Shown here: in pieces, positions 17,137-25,686 of the stretch
Layout: every line of letters begins with the position of its first letter
Position numbering within the stretch: position 1 is the first letter of the stretch
NCBI RefSeq assembly: GCF_025655475.1
Contig: NZ_JAHTIK010000001.1
Coordinates: 3,744,032-3,808,031 of the forward strand
DNA length: 64,000 nt
Direction: 5' to 3'
From: Kitasatospora sp. DSM 101779
GTDB lineage: Bacteria > Actinomycetota > Actinomycetes > Streptomycetales > Streptomycetaceae
Made by a program: the position numbers and the translations under genes
Notes under the pieces: model-generated
The model's input: the letters and a program-made list of their open reading frames with translations, nothing else
The model's database searches: none
What the model was told of the DNA's origin: nothing

Positions 17137-18245
17137 CGGCGCCCGGGCGGCACGATGCGCTGCGCTCCCTGCTGGGGGCGTGGGCGCTCGGCGCCTGCCC
17201 GCGGGACGAGGCCGCCGAGGTCGCCCGGCACCTCGCCGACTGCCCGGAGTGTGCCGAGGAGGCGTCCCGGCTGCGCGGTGCCGCCGCCGAACTCACCCCC
17301 GACGAACCGCTCGACCTCTCCGCGACGCTCCGCCGCCAGGTGATCGACTGGTGTCTGGGCCGCCGTCCGCCCGAGCTGCCGATACCGGTCTGGGCCGGCC
17401 CGTACGCCGCGGAGAGCGCCAAGCTGGACGCCCTGCTGCGCGACCTCGGCCCGGCCGAGTGGCAGGAGGTCGCCGAGCTGCCCTGGCACGGCGGGGTGCA
17501 GCGCTGGCGGCCGGCCGAGGTGGTCTGCCACCTGACCGCCGTCGACGGCTACCTCGCCCGCACCGTCGGCCTGCCCGATCCGCTCGGCGGCGCCCGTCCG
17601 CCGGTGGTCGGCCGCCGTCCGCCGGCTCCCCGGGTGCCGCAGCGGGGCGAGCCCGCCGACGTCCTGGACCGCACCCTGGCACTGATCACCGCGGCCGGCG
17701 GGGACGACCCCGAGCAGGTGCGGCAGCGCTGGCGGCGGCAGAGCCGTGCGCTGCTGCAGGCCGCGTCGGCGGGTGACGGCGACGGCGGCGCGCCGGTGGA
17801 CTACGGCTTCGCCGTGCTGCCGCTGCGCGACGCCTTCCTGGACCGCGCCTTCGAGTGCTGGATCCACGGCGACGACATCGCCCGCGCGGTGGACTACCCC
17901 TACCCGCCGCCCGCACCGGCTCACCTGCACCGGCTGATCGACCTCGGGGCGCGGATACTTCCCCGGCTGTTCGCCGCCCGCCGGGCCCAGCCCGTCCCGG
18001 CCGGTTCGCCGGGCCGGGCGCTGCGGCTGGTGATCGACGGCCCGGCGGCCGGCGAGTGGCTGATCCCCCTGGACGGGTCGGGCGGGTCCGCCGAGCCGGT
18101 GGCGGAGATGGCGCTGGACGGGCTGGAGTTCTGCTACCTGGCGGCCGCCCACCGCGACCCGGATCTGATCCCGGTCGGCCGGGAGGGCGACCGGGACGCG
18201 ATCCGGCAGGTGCTGCACGCGCTGCCGCTGCTCTCCCGGCCCTGA
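17133..18245 (+). CDS. Zinc anti-sigma domain fused to mycothiol-dependent maleylpyruvate isomerase-like domain
   Basis: The 370-residue protein starts at the GTG overlapping the sigma stop codon. Residues 1-75 form a ZAS/zf-HC2 anti-sigma domain with the H-x3-C-x2-C motif HLADCPEC, a thiol-zinc switch in redox anti-sigma factors such as RsrA. Residues 80-370 form an MDMPI/DinB-type domain. It has VVCHLTAVD and the ExxxH-type metal motif ECWIHGDDIARAV, both expected to bind a divalent metal next to mycothiol. No transmembrane helix is visible, so it is probably a soluble sensor of thiol or electrophile state controlling the adjacent sigma factor. The linkage of function is inference. Confidence 0.88.
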   Translation: MTAPGRHDALRSLLGAWALGACPRDEAAEVARHLADCPECAEEASRLRGAAAELTPDEPLDLSATLRRQVIDWCLGRRPPELPIPVWAGPYAAESAKLDALLRDLGPAEWQEVAELPWHGGVQRWRPAEVVCHLTAVDGYLARTVGLPDPLGGARPPVVGRRPPAPRVPQRGEPADVLDRTLALITAAGGDDPEQVRQRWRRQSRALLQAASAGDGDGGAPVDYGFAVLPLRDAFLDRAFECWIHGDDIARAVDYPYPPPAPAHLHRLIDLGARILPRLFAARRAQPVPAGSPGRALRLVIDGPAAGEWLIPLDGSGGSAEPVAEMALDGLEFCYLAAAHRDPDLIPVGREGDRDAIRQVLHALPLLSRP

Positions 18246-18305
18246 CGCCCGGGGGCAGGGCCGGACGGACGTGCGCTCCGGACCGTGACGTACGCCCCGG
18301 TAAGG

Positions 18306-19172
18306 TCAGGCGAAGACGACCGTACGGCTGCCGTTGAGCAGCACCCGCCGCTCGCTGTGCCACTTGACGGCGCGGGCGAGCGCCTGGCACTCGACGTCCC
18401 GGCCGATCGCGACCAGCTGCTCCGGGGTCACGTCGTGGGTCACCCGGGCCACCTCCTGCTCGATGATCGGGCCCTCGTCGAGGTCGGCGGTGACGTAGTG
18501 CGCGGTGGCACCGATGAGCTTCACCCCGCGGGTGTGCGCCTGGTGGTAGGGCTTGGCGCCCTTGAAGCTCGGCAGGAAGGAGTGGTGGATGTTGATCACC
18601 CGGCCGGAGAGCTCCTTGCAGAGGTCGTCCGAGAGCACCTGCATGTAGCGGGCGAGCACGACCAGGTCGACGCTCTCCTCGGCGACCAGGTCGAGCAGGC
18701 GGCGCTCGGCCTCGGCCTTGTTCTCCCGGGTGACCGGGATGTGGTGGAACGGGATGCCGTAGGACTCGGTGAGCTCGCGGAAGTCCGTGTGGTTGGAGAC
18801 CACCGCGGCGATCTCGACGGGCAGGGCACCGATCCGGGTGCGGAACAGCAGGTCGTTCAGGCAGTGGCCGAACTTCGACACCATGAGCACGACACGCATC
18901 CGCTCGGCCGTCGAGTGGATGTGCCAGTCCATGTGGAAGGAGGCGCCGACGGCGGCGAAGCTGGCCCTCAGCTTCTCCGCGGTGACCGGCCCGGGGGCGG
19001 AGAAGTGCACCCGCATGAAGAACAGCCCGCTGTCGGCGTCACCGAACTGCTGGCTGTCGATGATGTTGCAGCCGGTCATGAACAGGAAGCTGGAGACCGC
19101 GTGCACGATGCCCTGCTTGTCCGGGCAGGACAGCGTGAGGACGTACTGGACGCCGGCCTTCTGCTCTTCCAC
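18306..19172 (-). CDS. purU: Formyltetrahydrofolate deformylase PurU
   Basis: The 288-residue protein has the usual PurU layout. An N-terminal ACT domain (VLTLSCPDKQGIVHAVSSFL) precedes a formyltransferase-type catalytic domain. The catalytic motif INIHHSFLPSFKGAKPYHQAHTRGVKLIGATAHYV is complete, with the Asn-His and the downstream Asp in DLDEGPIIEQ. It hydrolyses 10-formyl-THF to formate and THF, balancing one-carbon pools and feeding formate to purine synthesis. The GTG start follows GGAGGAACCC. It converges with the anti-sigma fusion gene. Confidence 0.97.
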   Translation of the reverse strand: MEEQKAGVQYVLTLSCPDKQGIVHAVSSFLFMTGCNIIDSQQFGDADSGLFFMRVHFSAPGPVTAEKLRASFAAVGASFHMDWHIHSTAERMRVVLMVSKFGHCLNDLLFRTRIGALPVEIAAVVSNHTDFRELTESYGIPFHHIPVTRENKAEAERRLLDLVAEESVDLVVLARYMQVLSDDLCKELSGRVINIHHSFLPSFKGAKPYHQAHTRGVKLIGATAHYVTADLDEGPIIEQEVARVTHDVTPEQLVAIGRDVECQALARAVKWHSERRVLLNGSRTVVFA

Positions 19173-19281
19173 GTGCGGGTTCCTCCACTCGTTCGCGACG
19201 GACGGCCAAGCGTGTCACATTCCGGACGCCCGGCGCGCCGCTGCCCGGAGTGCGGGACGCCGCCGCGTGCCGGGGCGCCGG

Positions 19282-19800
19282 TCAGGCCGCCTGCGTCATG
19301 ATCCGCAGCACCTCCAGGCTGCGCGGCGGGGCGTCCGGGTCCTCGCCGTCGTTGACCGTGAACAGGACGTGGGCCTCCCGGGCGGCCGCGACCGCCTCCG
19401 GCCACAGCGGGTGCCCGAGGTAGGAGGCGGCGGGGGCGTCCGCACCGACCTGGTGCAGCACCCGCAGCACCCGCAGCACCGCGGCGTCCAGGGCGGCGGC
19501 CTCGGTGGCGTCCCGGACGACGGTGCCGATGTACTTCTCGGCGGACCAGCGGTCCAGCCAGCTGTCCTCGACCAGACGGTAGACGGCGTCGGTGACGTCG
19601 CCGTAGCCGTCCCGGCCGGCCAGCCAGGTGTGGTGCTGGAAGGACGGGTCGGAGAGCATGTGCAGCGCCGAGCGGATGCGGGCCCGCCAGCGCCACCAGG
19701 GCAGATCGTTGAGCGGCATGCGGCCCATCGTGCTGGAGCGGCGGCCGCCGCGAGAAGAGGTGTTGGCGGACCGATACGAAGAATCTGTGGAGTCGGACAT
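19282..19800 (-). CDS. Conserved actinobacterial protein of unknown function
   Basis: The 172-residue protein has a Ser/Arg-rich disordered N-terminus, then a largely helical domain with WWRWRARIRSALHMLSDPSFQHHTWLAGRDGYGDVTDAVYRLVEDSWLDRW. The density of Trp, His and Asp suggests a compact helical fold, but I do not recognise a family with a known function. The ATG at 19800 is preceded by a possible -10 (TACGAT). The frame's upstream extension to 19920 is not protein-like. Confidence 0.8.
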   Translation of the reverse strand: MSDSTDSSYRSANTSSRGGRRSSTMGRMPLNDLPWWRWRARIRSALHMLSDPSFQHHTWLAGRDGYGDVTDAVYRLVEDSWLDRWSAEKYIGTVVRDATEAAALDAAVLRVLRVLHQVGADAPAASYLGHPLWPEAVAAAREAHVLFTVNDGEDPDAPPRSLEVLRIMTQAA

Positions 19801-19982
19801 CGTGCCTCGATCGTACGTGTCGCCACCGACCGTCGGTCTACACGCGTCACCCCCCGGAGTTCCGCCTGCGTTGGCTTTCCGTTCGCTTTTCGTCCCTCTC
19901 GGCTTGCCCGGCCAGGTCAAGGCTTGATTTCGGCCGAATCACAGTGCGGCCGAGGGTGTGTACCCGGGAGGGGAGAGTCACC

Positions 19983-21296
19983 ATGAGGCGGAACGGATCG
20001 CCCGACGACCATCGGCCCGCCGGCCGGCAGAGCACCGGCCTCCGACGGCACCGCCGCAGAGCGGGCGTCCTGGCCGCGGCAGCGGCCCTCGTCCCCGCCG
20101 TCTTCGCCACCTCCGCCTGCGGGGGGCCGGCCGACGCCGCCTCGGCCTCCAGCGACCTGACCGTGATGACCTGGGCGCCGTCCGGCACCGGCTCCGCGGA
20201 CCGCCCCGGCATGACCGCGCTCGCCGAGGCGATCGGCCGCGAGATCAACGCCAAGGGCGGCCTGCACGGCCGCAAGCTGCGCGTGCTGACCTGCAACGAG
20301 CACAACACCGCCGACGGGGTCACCGCCTGCGCCCGGCAGGCGATCGACGCGAAGGCCGTCGCGGTGGTCGGCTCCTACAGCCAGTACGGCAACAGCTTCG
20401 TCTCCACGCTGGAGCAGGCCGGCATCCCCTACCTGGGCGGCTACGGCCTGTCGACGCCGGAGTTCAGCAGCCCGCTGTCCTACCCGGTGGCCGGCGGCAC
20501 GCCCGCGCTGATCGCCGGCAGCGGCCGCCAGCTGGTCGAGGCGGGCTGCAAGTCGGTCGCGCTGATCCGCCCGGACACCCGGGCCGGCGACACCCTGGTC
20601 GGCTACCTGGACGCCGCGCTGCGGCCGGCCGGGATCAGGCTGACCGACGTCAAGGCGCCGGAGCGGTCCAACGACTACACCCCGATCGCGCAGAAGGCCA
20701 TCGGGGACGACCGGAGCGGCAACTGCATCACGGTCGCGCTCGGGCCCGAGCCGACCTCCAACCTGCTCGACCCGTTCCGCCGGCTCGGCCCCAAGCACAC
20801 CGCGCTGGCCTCGGTGATCGGCAGCTTCCAGCAGTCCGTGGTGGACTCCACCGGCGGTGACGGCGGCCCGCTCGGCGGCGCCTACGCGACCGGCTGGTTC
20901 CCGCCCGAGTCCTCCCCCGTGTGGGACGCGCTGCGCGGCACCGTCCACGGCTACGGCGGCGGCGACACCGCGATCGACGTCGCCGACCCGGGCGTGCAGA
21001 CCACCTGGGTCGCCTACGAGGTGCTGCGGGCCGCCACGACCCGGGTGGACGCCGGCAAGCCGCTCACCGCCAAGACGCTGCGCGCCGTACTCGACAGCGG
21101 CGACCCGATCGAGACCAACGGCGCCACCCCGCCGCTCAGCTGGGGCATGACCAACATGCTCGCCAGCGCGGACTCGCCGCGGCTGGTAAACACCTCGGTC
21201 ACCTTCCAGCACGTGCAGGGCGGCCGCCTGGTCGAGCAGCACAAGGGCTTCGTCGACGTCCGCTGGGTGCTCGCCGGGGGCAAGAGCCCGTCCTGA
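19983..21296 (+). CDS. ABC-type branched-chain amino acid-like substrate-binding lipoprotein
   Basis: The 437-residue protein has an Arg-rich N-terminus, a hydrophobic segment and a lipobox (FATSAC, cysteine at about 46), followed by a Leu/Ile/Val-binding-type fold. Typical segments are AIGREINAKGGLHGRKLRVLTCNEHNTADGVTACARQAID and YLGGYGLSTPEFSSPLSYP. It would capture an extracellular ligand at the membrane. No permease or ATPase genes adjoin it, so it may work with a remote transporter or act as a sensor. GGGAGGGGAGAG precedes the ATG at 19983. Confidence 0.9.
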   Translation: MRRNGSPDDHRPAGRQSTGLRRHRRRAGVLAAAAALVPAVFATSACGGPADAASASSDLTVMTWAPSGTGSADRPGMTALAEAIGREINAKGGLHGRKLRVLTCNEHNTADGVTACARQAIDAKAVAVVGSYSQYGNSFVSTLEQAGIPYLGGYGLSTPEFSSPLSYPVAGGTPALIAGSGRQLVEAGCKSVALIRPDTRAGDTLVGYLDAALRPAGIRLTDVKAPERSNDYTPIAQKAIGDDRSGNCITVALGPEPTSNLLDPFRRLGPKHTALASVIGSFQQSVVDSTGGDGGPLGGAYATGWFPPESSPVWDALRGTVHGYGGGDTAIDVADPGVQTTWVAYEVLRAATTRVDAGKPLTAKTLRAVLDSGDPIETNGATPPLSWGMTNMLASADSPRLVNTSVTFQHVQGGRLVEQHKGFVDVRWVLAGGKSPS

Positions 21297-21318
21297 CGGC
21301 GGTGGGCACTCGGACACG

Positions 21319-21358
21319 GCCGAGGGGCGGACGGGATCACTCCCGTCCGCCCCTCGGC
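21319..21358. terminator. Bidirectional hairpin between convergent genes
   Basis: A perfect 18-bp stem starting GCCGAGGGGCGGACGGGA encloses a TCAC loop and lies midway between the binding-protein gene and the Gln/Gly-rich membrane protein gene. Confidence 0.9.
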
Positions 21359-21383
21359 GTTCCCGGCCCGCGGGCCGCGGAGC

Positions 21384-22580
21384 TCAGAGCTCCGTCTTGT
21401 CCTTGTTCGGCAGCCCGGCCTGGCCGGCGATCGCGTTCCAGAGCGAGGACGCCTTCTCCTTCGCCCCGGTCGCGGTGCCGCTGGCCTCGTTGGCCGCCTT
21501 CAGGTGCGGGTTGTTCTTGATCGCCGCCGGGTCGCAGCCGGCCGCGGCGTCGCCCGCCCAGGCCGCGTACTCGGTGTCCGCGGTGGCGGAGGCCTGCCAG
21601 GCCTTCTGCAGCTGGGAGGCCAGCTCGGCGCCGCCGGTCAGCTTGTCCACCTTGAGCGCGCCGAGCTTGGTCATCAGGCCCTGCCGCTGGGTGGCCGCGC
21701 CGGTCAGCGCCGCCTGCGACTCCGGCAGCTTGTCGCACTTGCCGACCGCCGCCACCGCGCCGACCACGGCCTGCCGGCTGGCACTGGCGGTGCCCAGCAG
21801 GTCGGAGAGCGCCTTCGCCTGATCCTTGGCCTCCGGCGTCATCCCGCCGGTGCCGCTCGTGGCCGGGGCGCCGCTGGACGCCTTGGCCACGGGCGCCGTC
21901 CCGGTGCCGGACGGCTTGTCGTCGCCACCGCTCATCAGCACCGCGACCAGGATGCCCGCCGCCGCGCAGCCGGCGATCACACCACCGATGACGATCTTGT
22001 TGGACGGCCGGTTGGAGCCGGAGCCCGCCCGACCGCGCTGGTCGCCGTAGCCGGGGGCGGCCGGCGGCGCGGCCGGGGGCGCCGGGAAGGACTGGCCGCC
22101 GAAGGTCTGCTGGCCGCCGTACGCGGGCTGCTGCACCGCCTGCTGCGGCTGCGCCTCCGCCGGGAAGCCCCCGCCGAAGGTCTGGCCGCCGTACGGCTGC
22201 TGCTGCCCGCCGAAGGCCTGCTGGCCGCCGTAGGACTGCGCGCCGTAGCCGGGCTGACCCGGCGTCGCCTGACCGGGCGTCTGCGGCTGACCGCCGACCG
22301 AGGGGTCGGCCGTCGGGTACGGCGGCAGGTACTGCGTCTCCGGCGCGTGCTCGGCCGGGGCCGCCGGCTGCGCGGCACCGGACGGCGGCGGACCCCAGTA
22401 CTCGGGGCCGCCCTGACCCGGCACCGGTGGCGCTGCCTGCGGCACCGGCTGCTGGACGGGCGGCGCCTGCTGTGCGGGCACGCCCGGCTGACCCTGCTCC
22501 CCTCCGGACTCCGGCCTGAACAGATCGTCCAGATTGAAGTCGCTGGAGGAATGGGAGTGGGAGAAGCGGCGCTGGCTCAA
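21384..22580 (-). CDS. Single-pass membrane protein with long Pro/Gln/Gly/Tyr-rich N-terminal region
   Basis: The 398-residue protein has three parts. Residues 1-195 are a low-complexity region of repeated GGQ, QAPP and YGG units. One transmembrane helix (about 198-218, KIVIGGVIAGCAAAGILVAVL) follows. The extracytoplasmic domain (about 250-398) is helical, with two cysteines (GKCDKLP and AGCDPAA) that could form a disulfide. The layout suggests a cytoplasmic disordered tail and an external helical domain. Function is unknown. It begins at an ATG in the MSQRRFSHSHSSSDFNLDDLF segment, which is conserved-looking. Confidence 0.88.
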   Translation of the reverse strand: MSQRRFSHSHSSSDFNLDDLFRPESGGEQGQPGVPAQQAPPVQQPVPQAAPPVPGQGGPEYWGPPPSGAAQPAAPAEHAPETQYLPPYPTADPSVGGQPQTPGQATPGQPGYGAQSYGGQQAFGGQQQPYGGQTFGGGFPAEAQPQQAVQQPAYGGQQTFGGQSFPAPPAAPPAAPGYGDQRGRAGSGSNRPSNKIVIGGVIAGCAAAGILVAVLMSGGDDKPSGTGTAPVAKASSGAPATSGTGGMTPEAKDQAKALSDLLGTASASRQAVVGAVAAVGKCDKLPESQAALTGAATQRQGLMTKLGALKVDKLTGGAELASQLQKAWQASATADTEYAAWAGDAAAGCDPAAIKNNPHLKAANEASGTATGAKEKASSLWNAIAGQAGLPNKDKTEL

Positions 22581-22756
22581 CGCGATTCCTCACCTGTGCC
22601 GCGCGCTCGCTGACGGCGGACCACAACTGCTCGACGACCTGGGTAACGCTGCATAGCACGCCCACGCTACCCCGTCACCTGCACGGGTGACTACGCAGGG
22701 AGGGCGTTCCTCACCTGCTCCTCACGAAGCCGGGCGGCCCGACGACCGGACGATCC

Positions 22757-24133
22757 CTACGCCGCCTCCCCCGCGAGCCTCGCCTGGAACTCCCTGACGA
22801 CCCGGTGTTCCCGGTACGGCTCCAGTCTGCTGCGGAAGTCGTGCAGGTACTCCACCCCTCGGTTCGAACGCAGACCGCTCAGCAGCCGCACGGCCTGCGT
22901 GCCCGTCTCGCAGGCCCGCTCGACCTCGCGCTGCTGCAGCTGCGCCGTGGCGAGCAGCACGAGGTCCACCGCGCGCCGGCGCACCCGGCTCACCGGATGC
23001 AGTTCCAGCGCGGTGCGGGCGTACGCCTCCGCCTTCGCGCCCTGCTCGAGGTCCCGGTGGCAGTGCGCGAGCTCGTCGGCGAGGTAGGCCTCGTCGAAGT
23101 GGACGATCCAGTCCGGGTCGTCCGCCGGGTTGCGGTGCGTCATCGCCTCCTGGGCCCTGGCCGCCACCGCCTCGCAGGCCCGGGCGTCGCCGAGCAGCGC
23201 GTGGCCACGCGCCTCGGCGGCGTAGAACATCGCCATCGCGGTCGGGGTGGCGACCGCGCGGGCGCCCTCCTGGGCGGCCCGGGCGAGCTGGGCGATCTCC
23301 CGCGGGTTGCCGAGGGTGGCCGCCAGGTGGCTCATCGAGGCGGCGAGCACGTAGCCGCCGTAGCCGCGGTCGTCGGCCGCCTGGGCCAGCCGCAGCGCCT
23401 GGATGTAGTAGCGCTGGGCCAGCCCCGGCTGCCCGGTGTCGACCGCCATGTAGCCGGCCAGCTCGGTCAGCCGGGCGACGGCGGCGAAGAGCTGACGCCC
23501 CGTCTCGTCCCGGTATCCGCCGGAGAGCAGGTTGGACACCACGCTGTTGAGGTAGTGCACCACGACCGGGCGGACGTGGCCGCTGCCGAAGCGGTGGTCC
23601 AGCTCGACCAGCATCTGCGTGGTGGCCCGGACGGCGGCGACGTCGGTCGGGCCGACCCGGGTGGCGCCGGCCCGGGCGACCACCGGGTCCGGCGGGGTGA
23701 TCAGCCAGTCCCGGCTGGGCTCCACCAGCGCGGAGGCGGCCACCGCCGCCCCGGCCAGGAAGTCGCGGCGGCCGACGTCGCTGCGCCACAGCTCGCAGAC
23801 CTGTTCCAGCGCGGCGTTCAGGTTGGGGGCGAACTGCAGGCCCACGGCGGAGCTGAGGCCCTTGCCGTCGGCCATGCCGATCTCGTCCACCGTGACACCG
23901 CGGCCGAGCTTGCGGCCCAGCGCCTCGGCGATCACCGCGGGGGCCTGGCCGCGCGGCTGCTGGCCGCGGAGCCAGCGGGCCACCGAGGTCTTGTCGTAGC
24001 GCAGGTCCAGGCCGTGCTCCGCGCCGCAGAGGTTGACCCGGCGGGCCAGGCCCGCGTTCGAGCAGCCCGCTTCCTGGATCAGTTGCTGCAAGCGCTCGTT
24101 GGGCTCTCGTGCGACGAGTGGTCTCGCGGCCAT
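22757..24133 (-). CDS. XRE-family regulator with TPR-like effector region
   Basis: The 458-residue protein has an N-terminal helix-turn-helix (about 10-75, SNAGLARRVNLCGAEHGLDLRYDKTSVARWLRG). A long alpha-helical repeat region (about 150-440) resembles tetratricopeptide repeats. This architecture is shared with Streptomyces regulators of development and antibiotic production such as NsdA-like proteins. I placed the start at the ATG at 24133, which has GGGGAG at 9-bp spacing. The longer frame to 24283 is Arg-rich non-protein sequence. Membership in a particular regulatory pathway is not shown by the sequence. Confidence 0.9.
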   Translation of the reverse strand: MAARPLVAREPNERLQQLIQEAGCSNAGLARRVNLCGAEHGLDLRYDKTSVARWLRGQQPRGQAPAVIAEALGRKLGRGVTVDEIGMADGKGLSSAVGLQFAPNLNAALEQVCELWRSDVGRRDFLAGAAVAASALVEPSRDWLITPPDPVVARAGATRVGPTDVAAVRATTQMLVELDHRFGSGHVRPVVVHYLNSVVSNLLSGGYRDETGRQLFAAVARLTELAGYMAVDTGQPGLAQRYYIQALRLAQAADDRGYGGYVLAASMSHLAATLGNPREIAQLARAAQEGARAVATPTAMAMFYAAEARGHALLGDARACEAVAARAQEAMTHRNPADDPDWIVHFDEAYLADELAHCHRDLEQGAKAEAYARTALELHPVSRVRRRAVDLVLLATAQLQQREVERACETGTQAVRLLSGLRSNRGVEYLHDFRSRLEPYREHRVVREFQARLAGEAA

Positions 24134-24448
24134 GGACTTCGCCTCCCCAACGCCCCCGGCCCTGACCGCGGGGCGACGATTCTGCTGCTGGTGCCTGCGC
24201 CGGCGGCGGGGGCGCGTCCTGACCCCCGGCCGGCAACCCGGCGACACCAGCGGAATACCCAGGGTGACGCATCCACTCCCCACGCGCCCTGGTGAATGCC
24301 CCTGTGCGCCCCCGTTGCGCCCGTTACCGCCCCCGGAACGGCGGTCGACACGGCGGCCGGCTCACCGTCGAGGGTGACATCGGCCGCGGTCGGCTGACCA
24401 CCCGCCGTTCGGCCGTAACCGCCTTCACGCACGGTAGTTGAGCACCAC
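24134..24448. promoter_or_regulatory. Divergent promoter region, XRE regulator / Prim-Pol-like gene
   Basis: A 315-bp non-coding region. The two genes on either side start outward from it. It has GGGTGAC motifs at about 24262 and 24372, but I cannot define a promoter and see no RNA or terminator. Confidence 0.4.
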
Positions 24449-25150
24449 GTGGACAACACCCCAGGAGCCCGCGAGCAGGGTCCGCCCCCGCTCCTCATCG
24501 AAGCCGTCAGTTACGCGGAGGACCGCCACTGGGAGGTCGTCCCCGGCACGTGGCTGGTCGACGGCGACGGGCCGGCCCACTGCTCGTGCGGCGACCTCGG
24601 GTGCGCGCTGCCCGGCGCGCACCCGGCGGAGGAGGACTGGCGCCGTCGGGCCAGCGCGGGCCCGGGCGTCGTGCGCCGCTGGTGGACGGAGCGCCCGGAG
24701 GCCTCCGTCCTGCTGCCCACCGGCAGCTCCTTCGACGTGCTGGACGTGCCGGAGGTGGCGGGCTGCCTGGCGCTGGCCCGGATGGAGCGGATGGGGCTGC
24801 AGCTCGGTCCGGTGGTGGCCGTCCCGGCAGCCTCCGGGCGGGCCGGCCGGCGGCTGCACTTCCTGGTGCTGCCCGGGGTGGCGGCGAAGGTGCCGGAGAT
24901 GCTCCGCAAGCTGGGCTGGGCCCCCGGCCGGCTCGACCTGGTGGCCCGCGGCGAGGGCGACCACGTGGTGGCGCCGCCGTCCAGGATCGGCCCCTACGGC
25001 TTCGCCCAGTGGGCCCGCCCGCCGTCCGCGATCAACCGCTGGCTGCCGGACGCCGCCGAGCTGATCAATCCGCTCGCGTACGCCTGCGGACGGGAGGTCC
25101 TGCAGCCGCTCCGGCCGCAGCCGGGGCCGGTGCCGGCGGCCGTCCGCTGA
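24449..25150 (+). CDS. Bifunctional DNA primase/polymerase (Prim-Pol) N-terminal-type protein
   Basis: The 233-residue protein matches the small Streptomyces Prim-Pol-domain family. It has AVSYAEDRHWEVVPGTWLV, a Cys-rich CSCGDLGCALPGAHP segment that may bind a metal, SSFDVLDVPEVAG with the acidic pair, and a C-terminal AINRWLPDAAELINPLAYACGRE. In mobile elements Prim-Pol synthesises primers, but the chromosomal stand-alone paralogues have no demonstrated role. No helicase domain is attached. The start is a GTG at 24449 without a clear ribosome-binding site. Confidence 0.85.
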   Translation: MDNTPGAREQGPPPLLIEAVSYAEDRHWEVVPGTWLVDGDGPAHCSCGDLGCALPGAHPAEEDWRRRASAGPGVVRRWWTERPEASVLLPTGSSFDVLDVPEVAGCLALARMERMGLQLGPVVAVPAASGRAGRRLHFLVLPGVAAKVPEMLRKLGWAPGRLDLVARGEGDHVVAPPSRIGPYGFAQWARPPSAINRWLPDAAELINPLAYACGREVLQPLRPQPGPVPAAVR

Positions 25151-25243
25151 ACCGGGCCTGACGGGAATTCACCCGTCCGCCGATCGCCGCCCTGCTCCTA
25201 TCGGGTGAGGGCGGGAACCGCGCGACACCCTCGCGCGCATCCG

Positions 25244-25277
25244 GCGGGCCCCGCCCCTCACCGGGGGCGGGGCCCGC
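25244..25277 (+). terminator. Hairpin after the Prim-Pol-like gene
   Basis: A perfect 14-bp stem (GCGGGCCCCGCCCC) with a 6-nt loop lies about 95 bp past the stop codon. Confidence 0.85.
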
Positions 25278-25568
25278 CTGACGTGTCTTCGCCCTGAGGC
25301 AGGGGTGTACCCGCTGGTCAGGCCGGCAAGCCTGCTCGTTCGGGTGACAGCTCTCAAGGATTGGCGGGAGCTGCCGAGGGGAGAAATTCCGGCGGGAGGA
25401 CGCACGGCGGGGAGCACGAGAGGGGGCACGGACCCGGGGGGCCGGGAGGGGCGTTCGGTCGGGGAAGCCGGACGCGGGGACGGGGGGATCGGGGGCTGCG
25501 GCACCGTCCCGGCTCGGGGTGGCCGGTGCCGCGGTGCACAGGGGGATCAGGGAGGGGACGGGTGGGGC
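25278..25568. other. Strand-asymmetric purine-rich gap between two terminators
   Basis: About 290 bp with no supportable gene. From about 25370 the plus strand is extremely purine-rich (runs of GGGG, GGAG). A 7-bp hairpin (AGCTCTC with GGGAGCT) lies at about 25350-25375. It could be the spacer between two terminators, or a small RNA. I see no start/stop-bounded protein-like frame. Confidence 0.4.
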
Positions 25569-25610
25569 GCAGCAGGGGCCCGGTGCCGGGGAGCACCGGG
25601 CCCCTGCTGC
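25569..25610 (-). terminator. Hairpin after dmdR1
   Basis: A perfect 18-bp stem (GCAGCAGGGGCCCGGTGC) with a 6-nt loop lies about 75 bp past the dmdR1 stop codon. Confidence 0.88.
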
Positions 25611-25686
25611 GGTGAGGAACCACGGGCATACCGACGGCCGGCCCGGCGCACGGGGCGCGGACCGGGGCCCGGTGGAAGGCCTGGGC

